51,673 bases of DNA, from positions 1 through 51,673 of the forward strand of contig SGZE01000004.1 in assembly GCA_004214015.1 (NCBI GenBank), written 5' to 3'. Every line of letters starts with the position of its first letter. Position 1 is the first letter of the stretch. The position numbers and the translations under genes are program-made. The DNA is from Flavobacteriales bacterium (GTDB lineage: Bacteria > Bacteroidota > Bacteroidia > Flavobacteriales > Flavobacteriaceae). Shown piece after piece: positions 17,911-29,100 of the stretch. Below the pieces are notes generated by a model. The model had not been told where the DNA came from. It saw only the letters and a program-made list of their open reading frames with translations, and made no database searches.

Positions 17911-19029
17911 ATGAAAGAAGATTATTACGAAATATTAGGTGTTACAAAAAATGCTAGTGCACCAGAGATAAAAAAGGCTTACAGAAAAAAGGCAATACAA
18001 TATCATCCAGATAAAAATCCTGGTGATAAAACTGCTGAATCAAACTTTAAAAAAGCTGCTGAGGCATATGAAGTTTTAAGTGATCCAAACAAAAAATCTA
18101 AATATGATCAGTTTGGTCATAGTGCTTTTGATGGAGCAGGCGGTTTTGGTGGAGGAGGTGGAATGAACATGGATGATATATTTAGTCAATTTGGAGATAT
18201 TTTTGGAAGTGCATTTGGATCATCATTTGGAGGCTTTGGTGGAGGAGGAGGTCAAAGAGTTTCTAAAGGTTCTAATCTCAGAATAAGAGTTAAGTTAAAC
18301 TTAGATGAAATTATTAATGGTGTAGAAAAAAAAATTAAAGTTAAACGTAAAACTTTATCTCCTGATTCAAAGTTTTCTACTTGTTCAACATGTAATGGTT
18401 CAGGTCAAGTTTCAAGAATAACAAATACAATTTTAGGCCGAATGCAATCAACATCAGTATGTCCTACATGTAATGGTTCAGGTCAATCTATATTATCTAG
18501 AGCTCCTGGAACAGACTCTAATGGAATGCTAAATTCTGAAGAAACAGTCTCAATTAAAATTCCTGCAGGAGTTGAAGAAGGAATGCAGTTAAAAGTTTCA
18601 GGTAAAGGAAACGATTCAAATAATCCAAGTGGTATTTCAGGAGACCTTCTAGTTCTAATTGAAGAATCTCATGATGATTTATTTACTAGAGATGGAAAGC
18701 ATCTTCACTATGACTTATACATTAGTATTTCAGAGGCTGCCCTTGGAATATCTAAGGATATTCACCTAATTGACGGAAAGGTTAGAATTAAACTTGAATC
18801 TGGAATCCAATCAGGAAAAACACTAAGGTTAAAAAACAAGGGTATTCCCGACCTAAATGGTTATTCAAAGGGTGATTTACTTGTACATGTTAATATTTGG
18901 ACTCCTAAAACTCTAAATAAAAAACAGAAAGATTTTTTCAAAGAAATGTTAGATGATGACAACTTTAAGCCAAATCCTAAGACATCTGATAAGTCCTTTT
19001 TTGAAAAAGTAAGAGACATGTTTGCATAA
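17911..19029 (+). CDS. dnaJ: Chaperone DnaJ with a reduced (two-repeat) zinc-finger region
   Basis: J-domain [11 protein letters not shown] region, two CxxCxGxG motifs, DnaJ C-terminal domain. Confidence 0.95.
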   Translation: MKEDYYEILGVTKNASAPEIKKAYRKKAIQYHPDKNPGDKTAESNFKKAAEAYEVLSDPNKKSKYDQFGHSAFDGAGGFGGGGGMNMDDIFSQFGDIFGSAFGSSFGGFGGGGGQRVSKGSNLRIRVKLNLDEIINGVEKKIKVKRKTLSPDSKFSTCSTCNGSGQVSRITNTILGRMQSTSVCPTCNGSGQSILSRAPGTDSNGMLNSEETVSIKIPAGVEEGMQLKVSGKGNDSNNPSGISGDLLVLIEESHDDLFTRDGKHLHYDLYISISEAALGISKDIHLIDGKVRIKLESGIQSGKTLRLKNKGIPDLNGYSKGDLLVHVNIWTPKTLNKKQKDFFKEMLDDDNFKPNPKTSDKSFFEKVRDMFA

Positions 19030-19063
19030 ATAATTTTATCTTAGTTTTTCTAATGAAATCAAA

Positions 19064-20230
19064 ATGAGCAAAATCCTTATAATTGAAGATGAGGAACCAA
19101 TTAGAAGAGTTCTTGTCAGAATCTTAAATGAAGAGGATTCAAGTTTTCAAATTCAAGAAGCTTCTGATGGAAAAAAGGGCCTTGACCTTATAAAAAAAGA
19201 ATCTTTTGATTTAGTACTTTGTGATATAAAAATGCCAAAAGTTGATGGTATTGAATTACTTCAAAGAACAAGAAAAACAAACCTGACTCTTCCTTTTATT
19301 ATGTTAACAGGACATGGTAATATTGAAACCGCAGTAGAGTCAATGAAACTAGGCGCTTATGATTTTATATCTAAACCACCAGATCTTAACAGACTAATTA
19401 ATTCTGTAAGAAATGCATTAGAAAAAAAAGAGTTAGTAACTGAAAATAAAATTCTAAGACAAAAGGTTGCTAAAAAATATGAAATTATTGGTAACTCTAG
19501 CTCTATAATGGAGATTCATGCTGTAATTAACAAAGTTGCTCAAACGGAAGCAAGAGTTTTAATAACCGGAGAAAGCGGAACAGGTAAAGAACTCGTAGCA
19601 CATAATATTCACGAAAAAAGTAATAGGAGTAAAGCTCCTTTTATTGAAGTTAATTGTGCTGCCATTCCTTCTGAGCTTATTGAAAGTGAATTATTTGGAC
19701 ACCTTAAAGGATCTTTTACTTCTGCTGTAAAGGATAGACAGGGTAAATTTGAAGCTGCAAATAATGGAACTTTATTTTTAGATGAAATTGGAGATATGAG
19801 TTTAGCGGCTCAGGCAAAAGTTCTTAGAGCTCTCGAAGAAAGTAAAATTCAAAGAGTTGGTAGTCAAAAAGATATTAGTGTAGATGTTAGAGTTGTAGCT
19901 GCTACAAATAAAGACTTAAAGAAGGAGATTGAAAATGGTAATTTTAGAGAGGATTTATATCACAGGCTTGCAGTAATAATGATTGAAGTCCCAGAATTGA
20001 GTAAAAGAAAATCAGATATACCAATACTTATATCACATTTTTCAAAGTTAATATCTAAAGAACAAGGAATCGAAACTAAAGATTTTAATAAAGATTCTAT
20101 AAAATTATTAGAAGATTATAATTGGTCTGGAAATATCAGAGAACTTAGAAATGTTATAGAGAGATTAATAATTCTTGGAGGTAACCCAATTTCTAAGGAG
20201 GACGTTAATCTATTTACTTCAAAAAAATAA
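19064..20230 (+). CDS. Sigma-54-dependent response regulator (REC-AAA+), no C-terminal HTH
   Basis: REC: DLVLCDIKMPKVDG; AAA+: GESGTGKELVAHNIH, GHLKGSFTSAVKDRQGKFE, NGTLFLDEIGDM; ends after WSGNIRELRNVIERL. Confidence 0.93.
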   Translation: MSKILIIEDEEPIRRVLVRILNEEDSSFQIQEASDGKKGLDLIKKESFDLVLCDIKMPKVDGIELLQRTRKTNLTLPFIMLTGHGNIETAVESMKLGAYDFISKPPDLNRLINSVRNALEKKELVTENKILRQKVAKKYEIIGNSSSIMEIHAVINKVAQTEARVLITGESGTGKELVAHNIHEKSNRSKAPFIEVNCAAIPSELIESELFGHLKGSFTSAVKDRQGKFEAANNGTLFLDEIGDMSLAAQAKVLRALEESKIQRVGSQKDISVDVRVVAATNKDLKKEIENGNFREDLYHRLAVIMIEVPELSKRKSDIPILISHFSKLISKEQGIETKDFNKDSIKLLEDYNWSGNIRELRNVIERLIILGGNPISKEDVNLFTSKK

Positions 20231-20233
20231 TTC

Positions 20234-21613
20234 ATGAAATATTTAAGTTATCTATTAATAGTAGCTTTCAGTGTATCATTGCATTCTCAGAATACTAATG
20301 AGAATTCAATTTTTATTGATAAAATTTATGATGAAGCTTTAGCTAATGGTAATTCATATGAATGGCTTGACTATTTATCAAACCAAATAGGAGGAAGACT
20401 ATCAGGCTCTATAAATTATGATAGATCTGTAAAATGGGGTATGGGTGAATTAGAGATGATAAATCTAGATTCAGTTTGGTTACAACCATTAATGATTCCA
20501 AAATGGGTTAGAGGAGCACCAGAATATGCTCACATTGAATCTAGTCCAGGTAATACTATATCTGTTCCAATAGCAGCACTTGGAGGTTCTATTTCAACTC
20601 CTTCAATTGGGATTTCAGCAAATGTAATAGAGGTTAAAAATTTTAAAGAATTAAAAATGATTGGAAAAGATTCAATCAGAGGTAAAATTATTTTTTATAA
20701 TCGTCCAATGGACCCAACTTTAATAAACACTTTTCAGGCATATGGAGGCAGTGTAAATCAAAGAACTCAAGGTGCTGTTGAAGCAGCTAAACTCGGTGCT
20801 GTTGGTGTTATAGTTAGATCTATGACAACATCTTTAGATGATTATCCACACACCGGTTCTATGTATTATGATGGCTTGTCGTTAAATCAAAGAATACCTG
20901 CTGCCGCAATAAGTACTAATGGTGCTGAACTTTTAAGTTCAATGCTTTCTCTAAATCCGAATATAAAATTCTTTTTTAGACAAAATTCAAAAAATTTTCC
21001 AGATGTTTTATCTCATAATGTAATTGCTCAAATTAATGGTTCTGAAAAACCTGATGAAATAATATTAATAGGTGGACATCTTGATTCATGGGATCTAGGA
21101 GATGGAAGTCATGATGATGGAGCAGGTATAGTTCAATCTATGGAAGTATTAAGAATATTAAAAGATTTAAATTATTCACCAAAAAGAACAATTAGAGTAG
21201 TGTTATTTGCAAATGAAGAAAATGGATTAAGAGGGGGGACTAAATATGCTGAAGAAGCTAGATTAAATAATGAAAAACATTTTTTTGCATTAGAATCTGA
21301 TGCTGGTGGTTTTACTCCTAGAGGTTTTAGTTTTGATACATCAGAAAAAGAATTTAAAACAATTAAAAAATTTGAAAATTTATTTATTAAATATGGAATG
21401 GATAATTTTTTCATTGGTGGTAGTGGTGCTGATATAGGTCCATTAAAAAATGGTGAGGTAATATTAGCAGGATTAAGACCTGATACTCAAAGATATTTTG
21501 ACTATCACCATGCAGCTTCAGATACATTTGATAAAATAAATAAACGTGAATTAGAACTTGGTGCAGCAGCAATGACAGCATTAGTTTATCTTCTTGATAA
21601 TTATAAACTTTAA
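20234..21613 (+). CDS. Secreted M28 family Zn-peptidase
   Basis: IGGHLDSWDLGDGSHDDGAG, FANEENGLRGG, signal peptide. Confidence 0.92.
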   Translation: MKYLSYLLIVAFSVSLHSQNTNENSIFIDKIYDEALANGNSYEWLDYLSNQIGGRLSGSINYDRSVKWGMGELEMINLDSVWLQPLMIPKWVRGAPEYAHIESSPGNTISVPIAALGGSISTPSIGISANVIEVKNFKELKMIGKDSIRGKIIFYNRPMDPTLINTFQAYGGSVNQRTQGAVEAAKLGAVGVIVRSMTTSLDDYPHTGSMYYDGLSLNQRIPAAAISTNGAELLSSMLSLNPNIKFFFRQNSKNFPDVLSHNVIAQINGSEKPDEIILIGGHLDSWDLGDGSHDDGAGIVQSMEVLRILKDLNYSPKRTIRVVLFANEENGLRGGTKYAEEARLNNEKHFFALESDAGGFTPRGFSFDTSEKEFKTIKKFENLFIKYGMDNFFIGGSGADIGPLKNGEVILAGLRPDTQRYFDYHHAASDTFDKINKRELELGAAAMTALVYLLDNYKL

Positions 21614-21615
21614 GC

Positions 21616-23007
21616 ATGATCAAAGTACTTAACGATTTCTCTAAGTATACTAGAGAATTTAAGTATAATCTTAAACTAGCATTTCCAGTTATGATCGGTA
21701 TGTTAGGTCATACTTTTGTTCAATTCATCGATAATATTATGGTAGGTCAGTTAGGAACTGCTGAGCTTGCAGCTATTTCTCTTGGAAATAGTTTTGTGTT
21801 TATAGCTATGTCTATTGGAATTGGTTTTTCATCTGCCATTACTCCCCTTGTAGCAGAAGCTGATGGAGCAAAAAAAGAAGATGATGTATCTAGAATTTTT
21901 GAGCATAGTTTTCTGATATGTTTAATACTAGGTATAGTTCTTTTCCTATCAGTATTTCTCAATAGAAATCTTTTATATTCAATGAATCAACCCATTGAAG
22001 TTGTAGAATTAGCTTCTCCATATTTATTTTGGGTTTCAATGTCGTTAATTACAATTGTAACCTTCCAGTCATTTAGACAGTTTGCAGATGGATTATCTTT
22101 CACACGTGCTGCTATGTATTCAACACTTGTAGGTAACGCTATAAATGTAATTTTAAACTTTTTTTTAATATTTGGATTTTGGATTTTTCCAAAACTTGGC
22201 GTTGAAGGTGCTGCAATTGGAACCCTTATTTCAAGGATTTGTATGCTAACTTTTATTATATTTTATCTTAAACTCCATAAAAAACTATCTAAATACATAA
22301 AGAAATTTTTCCCCTCCAAAGTTGAGATTAAACGAGTGAAAAAAATCTTATATCTTGGATTACCATCTGCATTACATAGTCTATTTGAGGTAGCTTTCTT
22401 TGTTTCTGCTGTTTGGATGTCTGGATTCATTGGTAAAAATTCTCAAGCTGCTAATCAAATTGCATTAAATTTATCATCTATGACTTATATGGTTGCTCTT
22501 GGAGTAGGAGTAGCAGCGATGATAAGAGTTGGAAATCAAAGAGGCATGATGAACTTCAAAAAGTTAAGAGAAGTAGCTTTATCAACTCTATTATTAATAA
22601 TTATTATTGATATCTTCTTTTGCTTTATATTTTTAACATTTAATGATTCTTTACCATTACTTTATCTAGATTCTTCAGATCCCTCTGGCTTTAACGATGT
22701 TAGTGAAGTGCTTAAAATAGCATCAAATCTCTTAATTGTAGCTGGTGTGTTTCAGTTATTTGATGGTATTCAGGCTGTGGTTCTTGGTTCCTTAAGGGGA
22801 ATGCAAGATGTTATCAAACCTGCAATAATAATATTTTTTTCTTATGGTATTCTAGGCTTTCCAATTTCTTATACTTTAGGTTTCTATACTTCATTAGGAA
22901 TGGTTGGGATCTGGATTGGGCTACTTTCTGGATTGTTTTTTTCATCATTATTTCTATTTCTTAGATTTAATTATCTTTCAAAGAAAATAATTACATTAAA
23001 TGATTGA
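21616..23007 (+). CDS. MATE family efflux transporter
   Basis: 12-TM hydrophobic profile; FIDNIMVGQLGTAELAAISLGNS. Confidence 0.95.
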   Translation: MIKVLNDFSKYTREFKYNLKLAFPVMIGMLGHTFVQFIDNIMVGQLGTAELAAISLGNSFVFIAMSIGIGFSSAITPLVAEADGAKKEDDVSRIFEHSFLICLILGIVLFLSVFLNRNLLYSMNQPIEVVELASPYLFWVSMSLITIVTFQSFRQFADGLSFTRAAMYSTLVGNAINVILNFFLIFGFWIFPKLGVEGAAIGTLISRICMLTFIIFYLKLHKKLSKYIKKFFPSKVEIKRVKKILYLGLPSALHSLFEVAFFVSAVWMSGFIGKNSQAANQIALNLSSMTYMVALGVGVAAMIRVGNQRGMMNFKKLREVALSTLLLIIIIDIFFCFIFLTFNDSLPLLYLDSSDPSGFNDVSEVLKIASNLLIVAGVFQLFDGIQAVVLGSLRGMQDVIKPAIIIFFSYGILGFPISYTLGFYTSLGMVGIWIGLLSGLFFSSLFLFLRFNYLSKKIITLND

Positions 23008-23593
23008 AGAAATATTAAAACTAGATTCTCAATTGTTTTTATTTCTAAATAATTTAGGATCATCTACGTTTGATGCTTTTTGGATTTTTTTATCTTACAA
23101 AGAGTCAAATATTTTTTTTTACTTATCACTTTTAATATTTTATTTTTATAAAGAATCAAAAACAATAAAATTATCAGAAGTTTTTCACTCTCTTCTCTTT
23201 ATTGCAATTATGATTTTAATTGCTGATCAAACGGCTAATTTGTTTAAAGATTCTTTTCAAAGGTTAAGACCATGTTATAATGAATCTTTGATTGATTCTG
23301 TTAGACTTGTAAAGGAATCATGTGGTGGAAAATATGGATTTTTTTCTGCCCATGCATCAAACTCTTTTTCACTTGCTGTTTTCTTTGGTCTATTATATAA
23401 AAACAGGTTTAGATATATTATTTATATATCACTTTTATATGCCTCTCTAATATCTTATAGTAGGATTTATTTAGGTGTTCACTTCCCGTTAGATATTCTT
23501 TTTGGAGGTGTCTATGGAATAACTATTGGATTAGTTGTTTTTAGAATTTATGAAAATAAATTAGATTTTTTCAAGTTCTTGAATAAATCTTGA
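23000..23593 (+). CDS. PAP2-family phosphatase
   Basis: KDSFQRLRPC, GFFSAHASNSFSLA, SRIYLGVHFPLDIL motifs. Confidence 0.93.
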   Translation: MIEEILKLDSQLFLFLNNLGSSTFDAFWIFLSYKESNIFFYLSLLIFYFYKESKTIKLSEVFHSLLFIAIMILIADQTANLFKDSFQRLRPCYNESLIDSVRLVKESCGGKYGFFSAHASNSFSLAVFFGLLYKNRFRYIIYISLLYASLISYSRIYLGVHFPLDILFGGVYGITIGLVVFRIYENKLDFFKFLNKS

Positions 23594-24676
23594 CCAAGTA
23601 TAATCTGTCTTAGATTTTCTTATGTTAGCTTTATAAGCTTCTAGATTATCATTTTTTAAAGAATTTTTAATAGCTTTTGAAAGATTTTCTGATGTTTTAT
23701 CAAATACTTCGCCACTATTATCTCTCTTGATTATTTCTTTTAAACCTTTTACATTAGAAACAATTAAAGGTGTTTCATAAAAATATGAGACTGGTGTGAT
23801 ACCACTTTGACTTGCTTTAATATATGGTTGGATCACTATATCACAAGCACATATATAATCTCTTATCTTATTTGAATCTAAAAAATTATTTTCAACTATA
23901 ATTTTGTCACCTAAGTCTAGCTCTTTTATAATGTTTAAGTATCTATCTATAGGTTCATAAAATTCTCCTGCAATAATCAATTTTACATTCACATCCTTTA
24001 AATACTTAAAGCTGTCAATTAATACTTCTAAACCCTTATATTTTCTGACTAAACCAATAAAAGAAACATAATTACAATTATCAAGTCCCAAATCTTTTTT
24101 TGCATTTTCTTTATTCTTAATTTCAGGTAAATCAAGGTTGATTGGATGAAATAATGAAACAACTTTCTTTTTGGTACTTTTCTTAAGTTGATCGCCAACA
24201 TTATCCGAGAATGTGATAAAACTATGACAAATTTTAACCATAAGCTTTCTTAATAATCCCTCTAGAGGAATTTTTTCATGATTATCCCAATTATCAATAA
24301 GTCCAATTACTTTAATTTTCTTATTTAGAAATATTCCGATAACAAAATAAGGTATACAAAGAATAGGTGACCAATATCTTAAAATTAAAAACTCAGGATT
24401 TAAATTATTAACTCTTAAAGAAGTTCTTATCCAATTTAAAGGGTTAATGGTATTTATTAAACGTCTAATTACAAAGCTTTGATGATATTTTTCATTACTA
24501 TATTGAGTCTTTCCAGGAAAAATAAGGCTAGGGTATAATAATGAAAAGGTCCAAACCTCTGTGCTTAAATTTTTTTTAATCAGTTCATTACATAATGAGT
24601 GTGTTGAATCAGAGATGCCTCCTCTATATGGGTATGAAGCAGAAAATACAAGGAATTTAACCCTTTTATTAATCAT
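23561..24676 (-). CDS. Glycosyltransferase (GT4-like)
   Basis: PYRGGISDSTHSLCNEL, FIGLVRKYKGLEVLIDSF, CDIVIQPYIKASQSGITPVSY. Confidence 0.88.
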   Translation of the reverse strand: MINKRVKFLVFSASYPYRGGISDSTHSLCNELIKKNLSTEVWTFSLLYPSLIFPGKTQYSNEKYHQSFVIRRLINTINPLNWIRTSLRVNNLNPEFLILRYWSPILCIPYFVIGIFLNKKIKVIGLIDNWDNHEKIPLEGLLRKLMVKICHSFITFSDNVGDQLKKSTKKKVVSLFHPINLDLPEIKNKENAKKDLGLDNCNYVSFIGLVRKYKGLEVLIDSFKYLKDVNVKLIIAGEFYEPIDRYLNIIKELDLGDKIIVENNFLDSNKIRDYICACDIVIQPYIKASQSGITPVSYFYETPLIVSNVKGLKEIIKRDNSGEVFDKTSENLSKAIKNSLKNDNLEAYKANIRKSKTDYTWSRFIQELEKI

Positions 24677-24700
24677 GACATTTTATTGTAAAGCAATGTA

Positions 24701-26152
24701 TTAAAGATCTCCAAATGAGTCTTTTCTTGGAAGATTAGATGAACCCATAAGATATTTATCTATGTGATAAGAAGCTTCTCTTCCTTCAGAAATTGCCCAT
24801 ACTATTAGAGATTGTCCTCTCCTACAATCACCTGCAGTAAAAATATTATTTTTTTTGGTTTGATAGTTAGAATTTGAAGATATATTACCTCTTTTATTTA
24901 AATGAATATTTAGTTTTTTTGGCAAATCATTTTCAGGACCAGTAAAACCTAATGCTAAAATTACAAGATCACAATTCCAGTTTTTCTCAGAATTGGGTAT
25001 TTCAATAAATTGTTTTTTTTCATCATCAAATTTAACATTTACAGTCTGTAGACTTACAATATTATTATCCTTATCTCCAATAAACTTCTTTGTTAAAATA
25101 CTCCATTCCCTTTCTGCTCCTTCCTCGTGAGATGAAGATGATTTTAATGTAAATGGCCAGTAAGGCCAAGGATTTTTTAAATCTCTTTCCCTTGAAGGTT
25201 TTGATGCTAATTCAAAATTTATTACATTTTTTGCGCCATGTCGATTGGATGTTCCTATGCAATCAGATCCTGTGTCACCTCCACCTATAACAATTACATT
25301 TTTTCCCTTTGCATCATATTTACTTAAATGTTTATCCAATTGACCATCTACAAATTTGTTATTATGAGTTAAAAAATCCATTGCCTGAACAATTCCCGAA
25401 AGATTATTCCCAGGTATATCTAATTTTCGCTTAATAGTAGATCCTGTTGACATAAGAACTGCATCATACTCTTTTTCTATTTCTTCAATCTTTAAATCTT
25501 TGCCTACTTCTATATTGCACTTAAATGTTATTCCTTCCTCAATTAAGATATTTATTCTTCTATCAATTATTTTTTTTTCAAGCTTAAAGTCTGGGATTCC
25601 ATATCTGAGCAATCCACCAACCTTGTTATCTCTTTCAAATACAGTTACGCTATGACCAACAGAATTTAGTTGTTGAGCTGCAGCAAGTCCAGTCGGGCCA
25701 GACCCAATAATAGCAATCTTTTTTCCAGTTCTAATATCAGGTATTTTAGGTGATATCCAATTTTCTTTAAACCCTTTTTCAACAATTTGTTTTTCAATTA
25801 ATTCAATAGATACAGGAGGATCTATTATTCCTAACACACATGCAGCTTCACAAGGAGCTGGACAAAGTCTACCAGTGAATTCTGGGAAATTATTTGTTGA
25901 ATGTAAAATATCAAGTGCCTCTTTCCATTTTTTATTATATACTAAATCATTAAAGTCTGGTATTAGATTTCCTAATGGACAACCACTGTGACAAAAAGGA
26001 ACACCACAATCCATACATCTAGCTGCTTGAGAATTTAACACGGATTCTTTAGGATCTATAGTAAACTCCTTATAGTTTTTCAATCTTTTTCTAACAGGAA
26101 TATACTTTTCGTCAATTCTTTTATACTCTTTAAATCCTTTAACTTTTCCCAT
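24701..26152 (-). CDS. gltD: Glutamate synthase small subunit
   Basis: CMDCGVPFCHSGCPLGN, GSGPTGLAAAQQL, VIGGGDTGSDCIGTSNRHGA. Confidence 0.96.
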   Translation of the reverse strand: MGKVKGFKEYKRIDEKYIPVRKRLKNYKEFTIDPKESVLNSQAARCMDCGVPFCHSGCPLGNLIPDFNDLVYNKKWKEALDILHSTNNFPEFTGRLCPAPCEAACVLGIIDPPVSIELIEKQIVEKGFKENWISPKIPDIRTGKKIAIIGSGPTGLAAAQQLNSVGHSVTVFERDNKVGGLLRYGIPDFKLEKKIIDRRINILIEEGITFKCNIEVGKDLKIEEIEKEYDAVLMSTGSTIKRKLDIPGNNLSGIVQAMDFLTHNNKFVDGQLDKHLSKYDAKGKNVIVIGGGDTGSDCIGTSNRHGAKNVINFELASKPSRERDLKNPWPYWPFTLKSSSSHEEGAEREWSILTKKFIGDKDNNIVSLQTVNVKFDDEKKQFIEIPNSEKNWNCDLVILALGFTGPENDLPKKLNIHLNKRGNISSNSNYQTKKNNIFTAGDCRRGQSLIVWAISEGREASYHIDKYLMGSSNLPRKDSFGDL

Positions 26153-26154
26153 AA

Positions 26155-29100
26155 TTATTTAATGAGTTGATTAATTTTCTCTTGAGCAATTTTTTCTAAA
26201 GCAATTTTATATTCTTTAGGCATTACTTTGATAAAATTATATTTTTCTTTTTTCCATTTAGAAAGAAGTGCTTTAGCTAGTTTGCTATTTGTATACGAAA
26301 GATGATTTTCTAACATATGACTTATAATATCTTGATCTTGATCATCGACACTTTCAAGATCTATCATTTCCATGTTAAAATTAGAATTTGAAAATTGTTC
26401 ATTTTTATATATGTAAGAGATTCCACCACTCATACCTGCACCAAAATTTCTACCAATTTTACCAAGAATTAAAACAATTCCTCCTGTCATATATTCGCAT
26501 CCATGATCACCGATGCCCTCAACTACTGCCTTAGCTCCAGAATTTCTTACACAAAATCGTTCACCAGCAATTCCATTTATATATGCCTCACCCTTAGTTG
26601 CTCCATATAGAGCTACATTTCCAGTTATGATATTTAAATTTGATTTAAATGTTGATTTTTTTGGGATTCTTACACTTAGAATACCTCCAGATAAGCTTTT
26701 TCCAAAGTAATCATTTGTATTACCATAAACAGTCATTCTGAGACCTTTCACTGCAAATGCTCCAAAGCTTTGTCCTGCAGATCCTTTGAAGTTTAGTTTT
26801 AATGTTTCCTTTGGTAATCCTTTCTCTCCATATAATTTGGAAATTTCGTTACTTAGAATTGCCCCTACAGATCTATCTGTATTTTTAATTTTGAATTCTA
26901 AAGAAGTTTTAATCTTCCTATTTATTGATAGTTTTGCTTCTTTTAGGATTTTAAAATCTAAAACTTTACTTAGATTATGATTTTGTTTTTCTGTATTTCT
27001 GAGAGTGATGTTCTTGTCAGAATTAGGTTTATATAATATTTTATCAAGATTTATCCCTTTTACTTTATAATCATCAATTCCTTTTTTTGCTTCTAATTTT
27101 TGGCTTTGACCAATCATTTCTTCTACAGTTCTAAATCCTAGATTTGCCATTATTTCTCTTAATTCTTCTGCAACGAAGTACATAAAATTTATTACATGTT
27201 CTGGTTTACCTTTGAAATTCTTTCTAAGTTCTGGATCCTGAGTGGCTATACCAACAGGACATGTATTTAAATGACAAGCTCGCATCATTATACAACCAGA
27301 AGCTACTAATGGCGCTGTTGAAAAACCAAATTCCTCTGCTCCTAACAGACAAGCAATAGCTACATCTCTTCCTGTTTTTAACTGTCCATCACATTCAAGA
27401 ACAACTCTACTTCTTAGGTTATTTAAAACTAATGTTTGTTGAGCTTCAGCAATTCCAAGCTCCCATGGAAGACCTGCATGTCTTAATGATGTTAGAGGTG
27501 ATGCTCCAGTTCCTCCATCATATCCAGAAATCAATATAACATCTGCTTTGGCTTTTGCTACACCAGCAGCTATAGTTCCAACTCCAACTTCTGATACAAG
27601 TTTTACATTTACTCTAGCATCCCTATTTGCATTTTTAAGATCAAATATTAATTGCGCAAGATCTTCTATTGAATAAATATCATGATGTGGTGGGGGAGAT
27701 ATTAATCCAACATAGGGAGTAGAGTTTCTTACTTTAGCTATCAAAGGATTTACTTTTGATCCAGGTAATTGACCTCCTTCACCAGGTTTTGCACCTTGAG
27801 CCATCTTAATTTGAATCTCATCAGCATTGGTTAGATAATATGAACTAACACCAAATCTTCCTGAGGCAACTTGTTTTATTGAGCTATTTCTTGAATCACC
27901 ATTTTCATCTTTTTTAAATCTATTATGGTCTTCTCCTCCTTCACCTGAATTACTTTTACCACCGATTCTATTCATGGCAATTGCAAGATTCTCATGAGCT
28001 TCTTTACTAATTGATCCATAAGACATTGCACCAGTTTTAAACCTTTTAACAATCTCTGTCCATGGTTCAACTTCTTCAATTGGAATAGGGTTATAATCAA
28101 TGAACTTAAGAAGCCCTCTAATTGTCATAAGTTGTTCTTCCTGTTCATTAATTAGTTTAGAATATTCTTTATATGAACTATAATTTTCAGTTTTTACAGA
28201 ATTTTGAAGTTTTGAAATAGTCTTAGGGTTTAGCATATGACTTTCACCATCTCTTCTCCATCTATAATCTCCTCCTGTTTTGATAGATGAAAAATTAGGT
28301 TCTGAATTAAAAGCAAAATGGATTCTCTGGCTAATTTCTTTTTCCAGAACATAAAGCCCAACTCCCTCTATTCTTGTTGGTGTATTTTTAAAATATTTGT
28401 TTATAAAATTTGTTTTAAGACCTAGAGCCTCAAAAATTTGAGAACCACGGTAAGAGTTTAAAGTAGATATACCTATCTTATTCATTACCTTTAAAATACC
28501 TTTTGCTATAGCATCGTTGAAATTTGATATTGAAGATTCTAAGCTAATATCTTTAATATGTCCGATTTCATGATGATAGCTGATAATTTCATTAACCAGA
28601 TAAGGGTTAATTGCACTAGCTCCGTAACCAAATAACATTGAAAAATGATGAGGTTCTCTTGGTTCTGCTGATTCTATTATAATTCCGAATTTAGACCTTT
28701 TCTTTAACTTAATCATAGTTTGATGAACAAATGAACAAGCAAGTAAAATTGGTATAGGAGCCATTTTTTTTGAAACTTTTCTATCACTTAATATTACTAT
28801 ATTAGTTCCTTCATCAATAAGTTTTTCAATTTTCAGTACAATCCCATCAAGGGCTTCCTCTATTCCATTATGTCCTTTTTTTAACTCATACAAACATTCT
28901 ATTGAGCTAGATTTAAACTTTTCATGATTTATATATTTTATTTTATCAAGATCTTCATTAGATATTATTGGATTCTTAATGTTTAGACTTATTGAATGTT
29001 CTTCAATTACATCAAAAATATTATAGTTACTACCTAATGATAGACTAGTATCTGTAACGATTTCCTCTCTGATTCCATCAAGAGGAGGATTTGTTACCTG

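Noticed and set aside
18121-18260. GGA/GGT-rich repeat-like tract
   Set aside because: This is the coding sequence of the normal glycine/phenylalanine-rich region of DnaJ.
21411-21623. 70-aa His/Leu-rich minus-strand ORF
   Set aside because: Antisense to the M28 peptidase C-terminus; no independent support.
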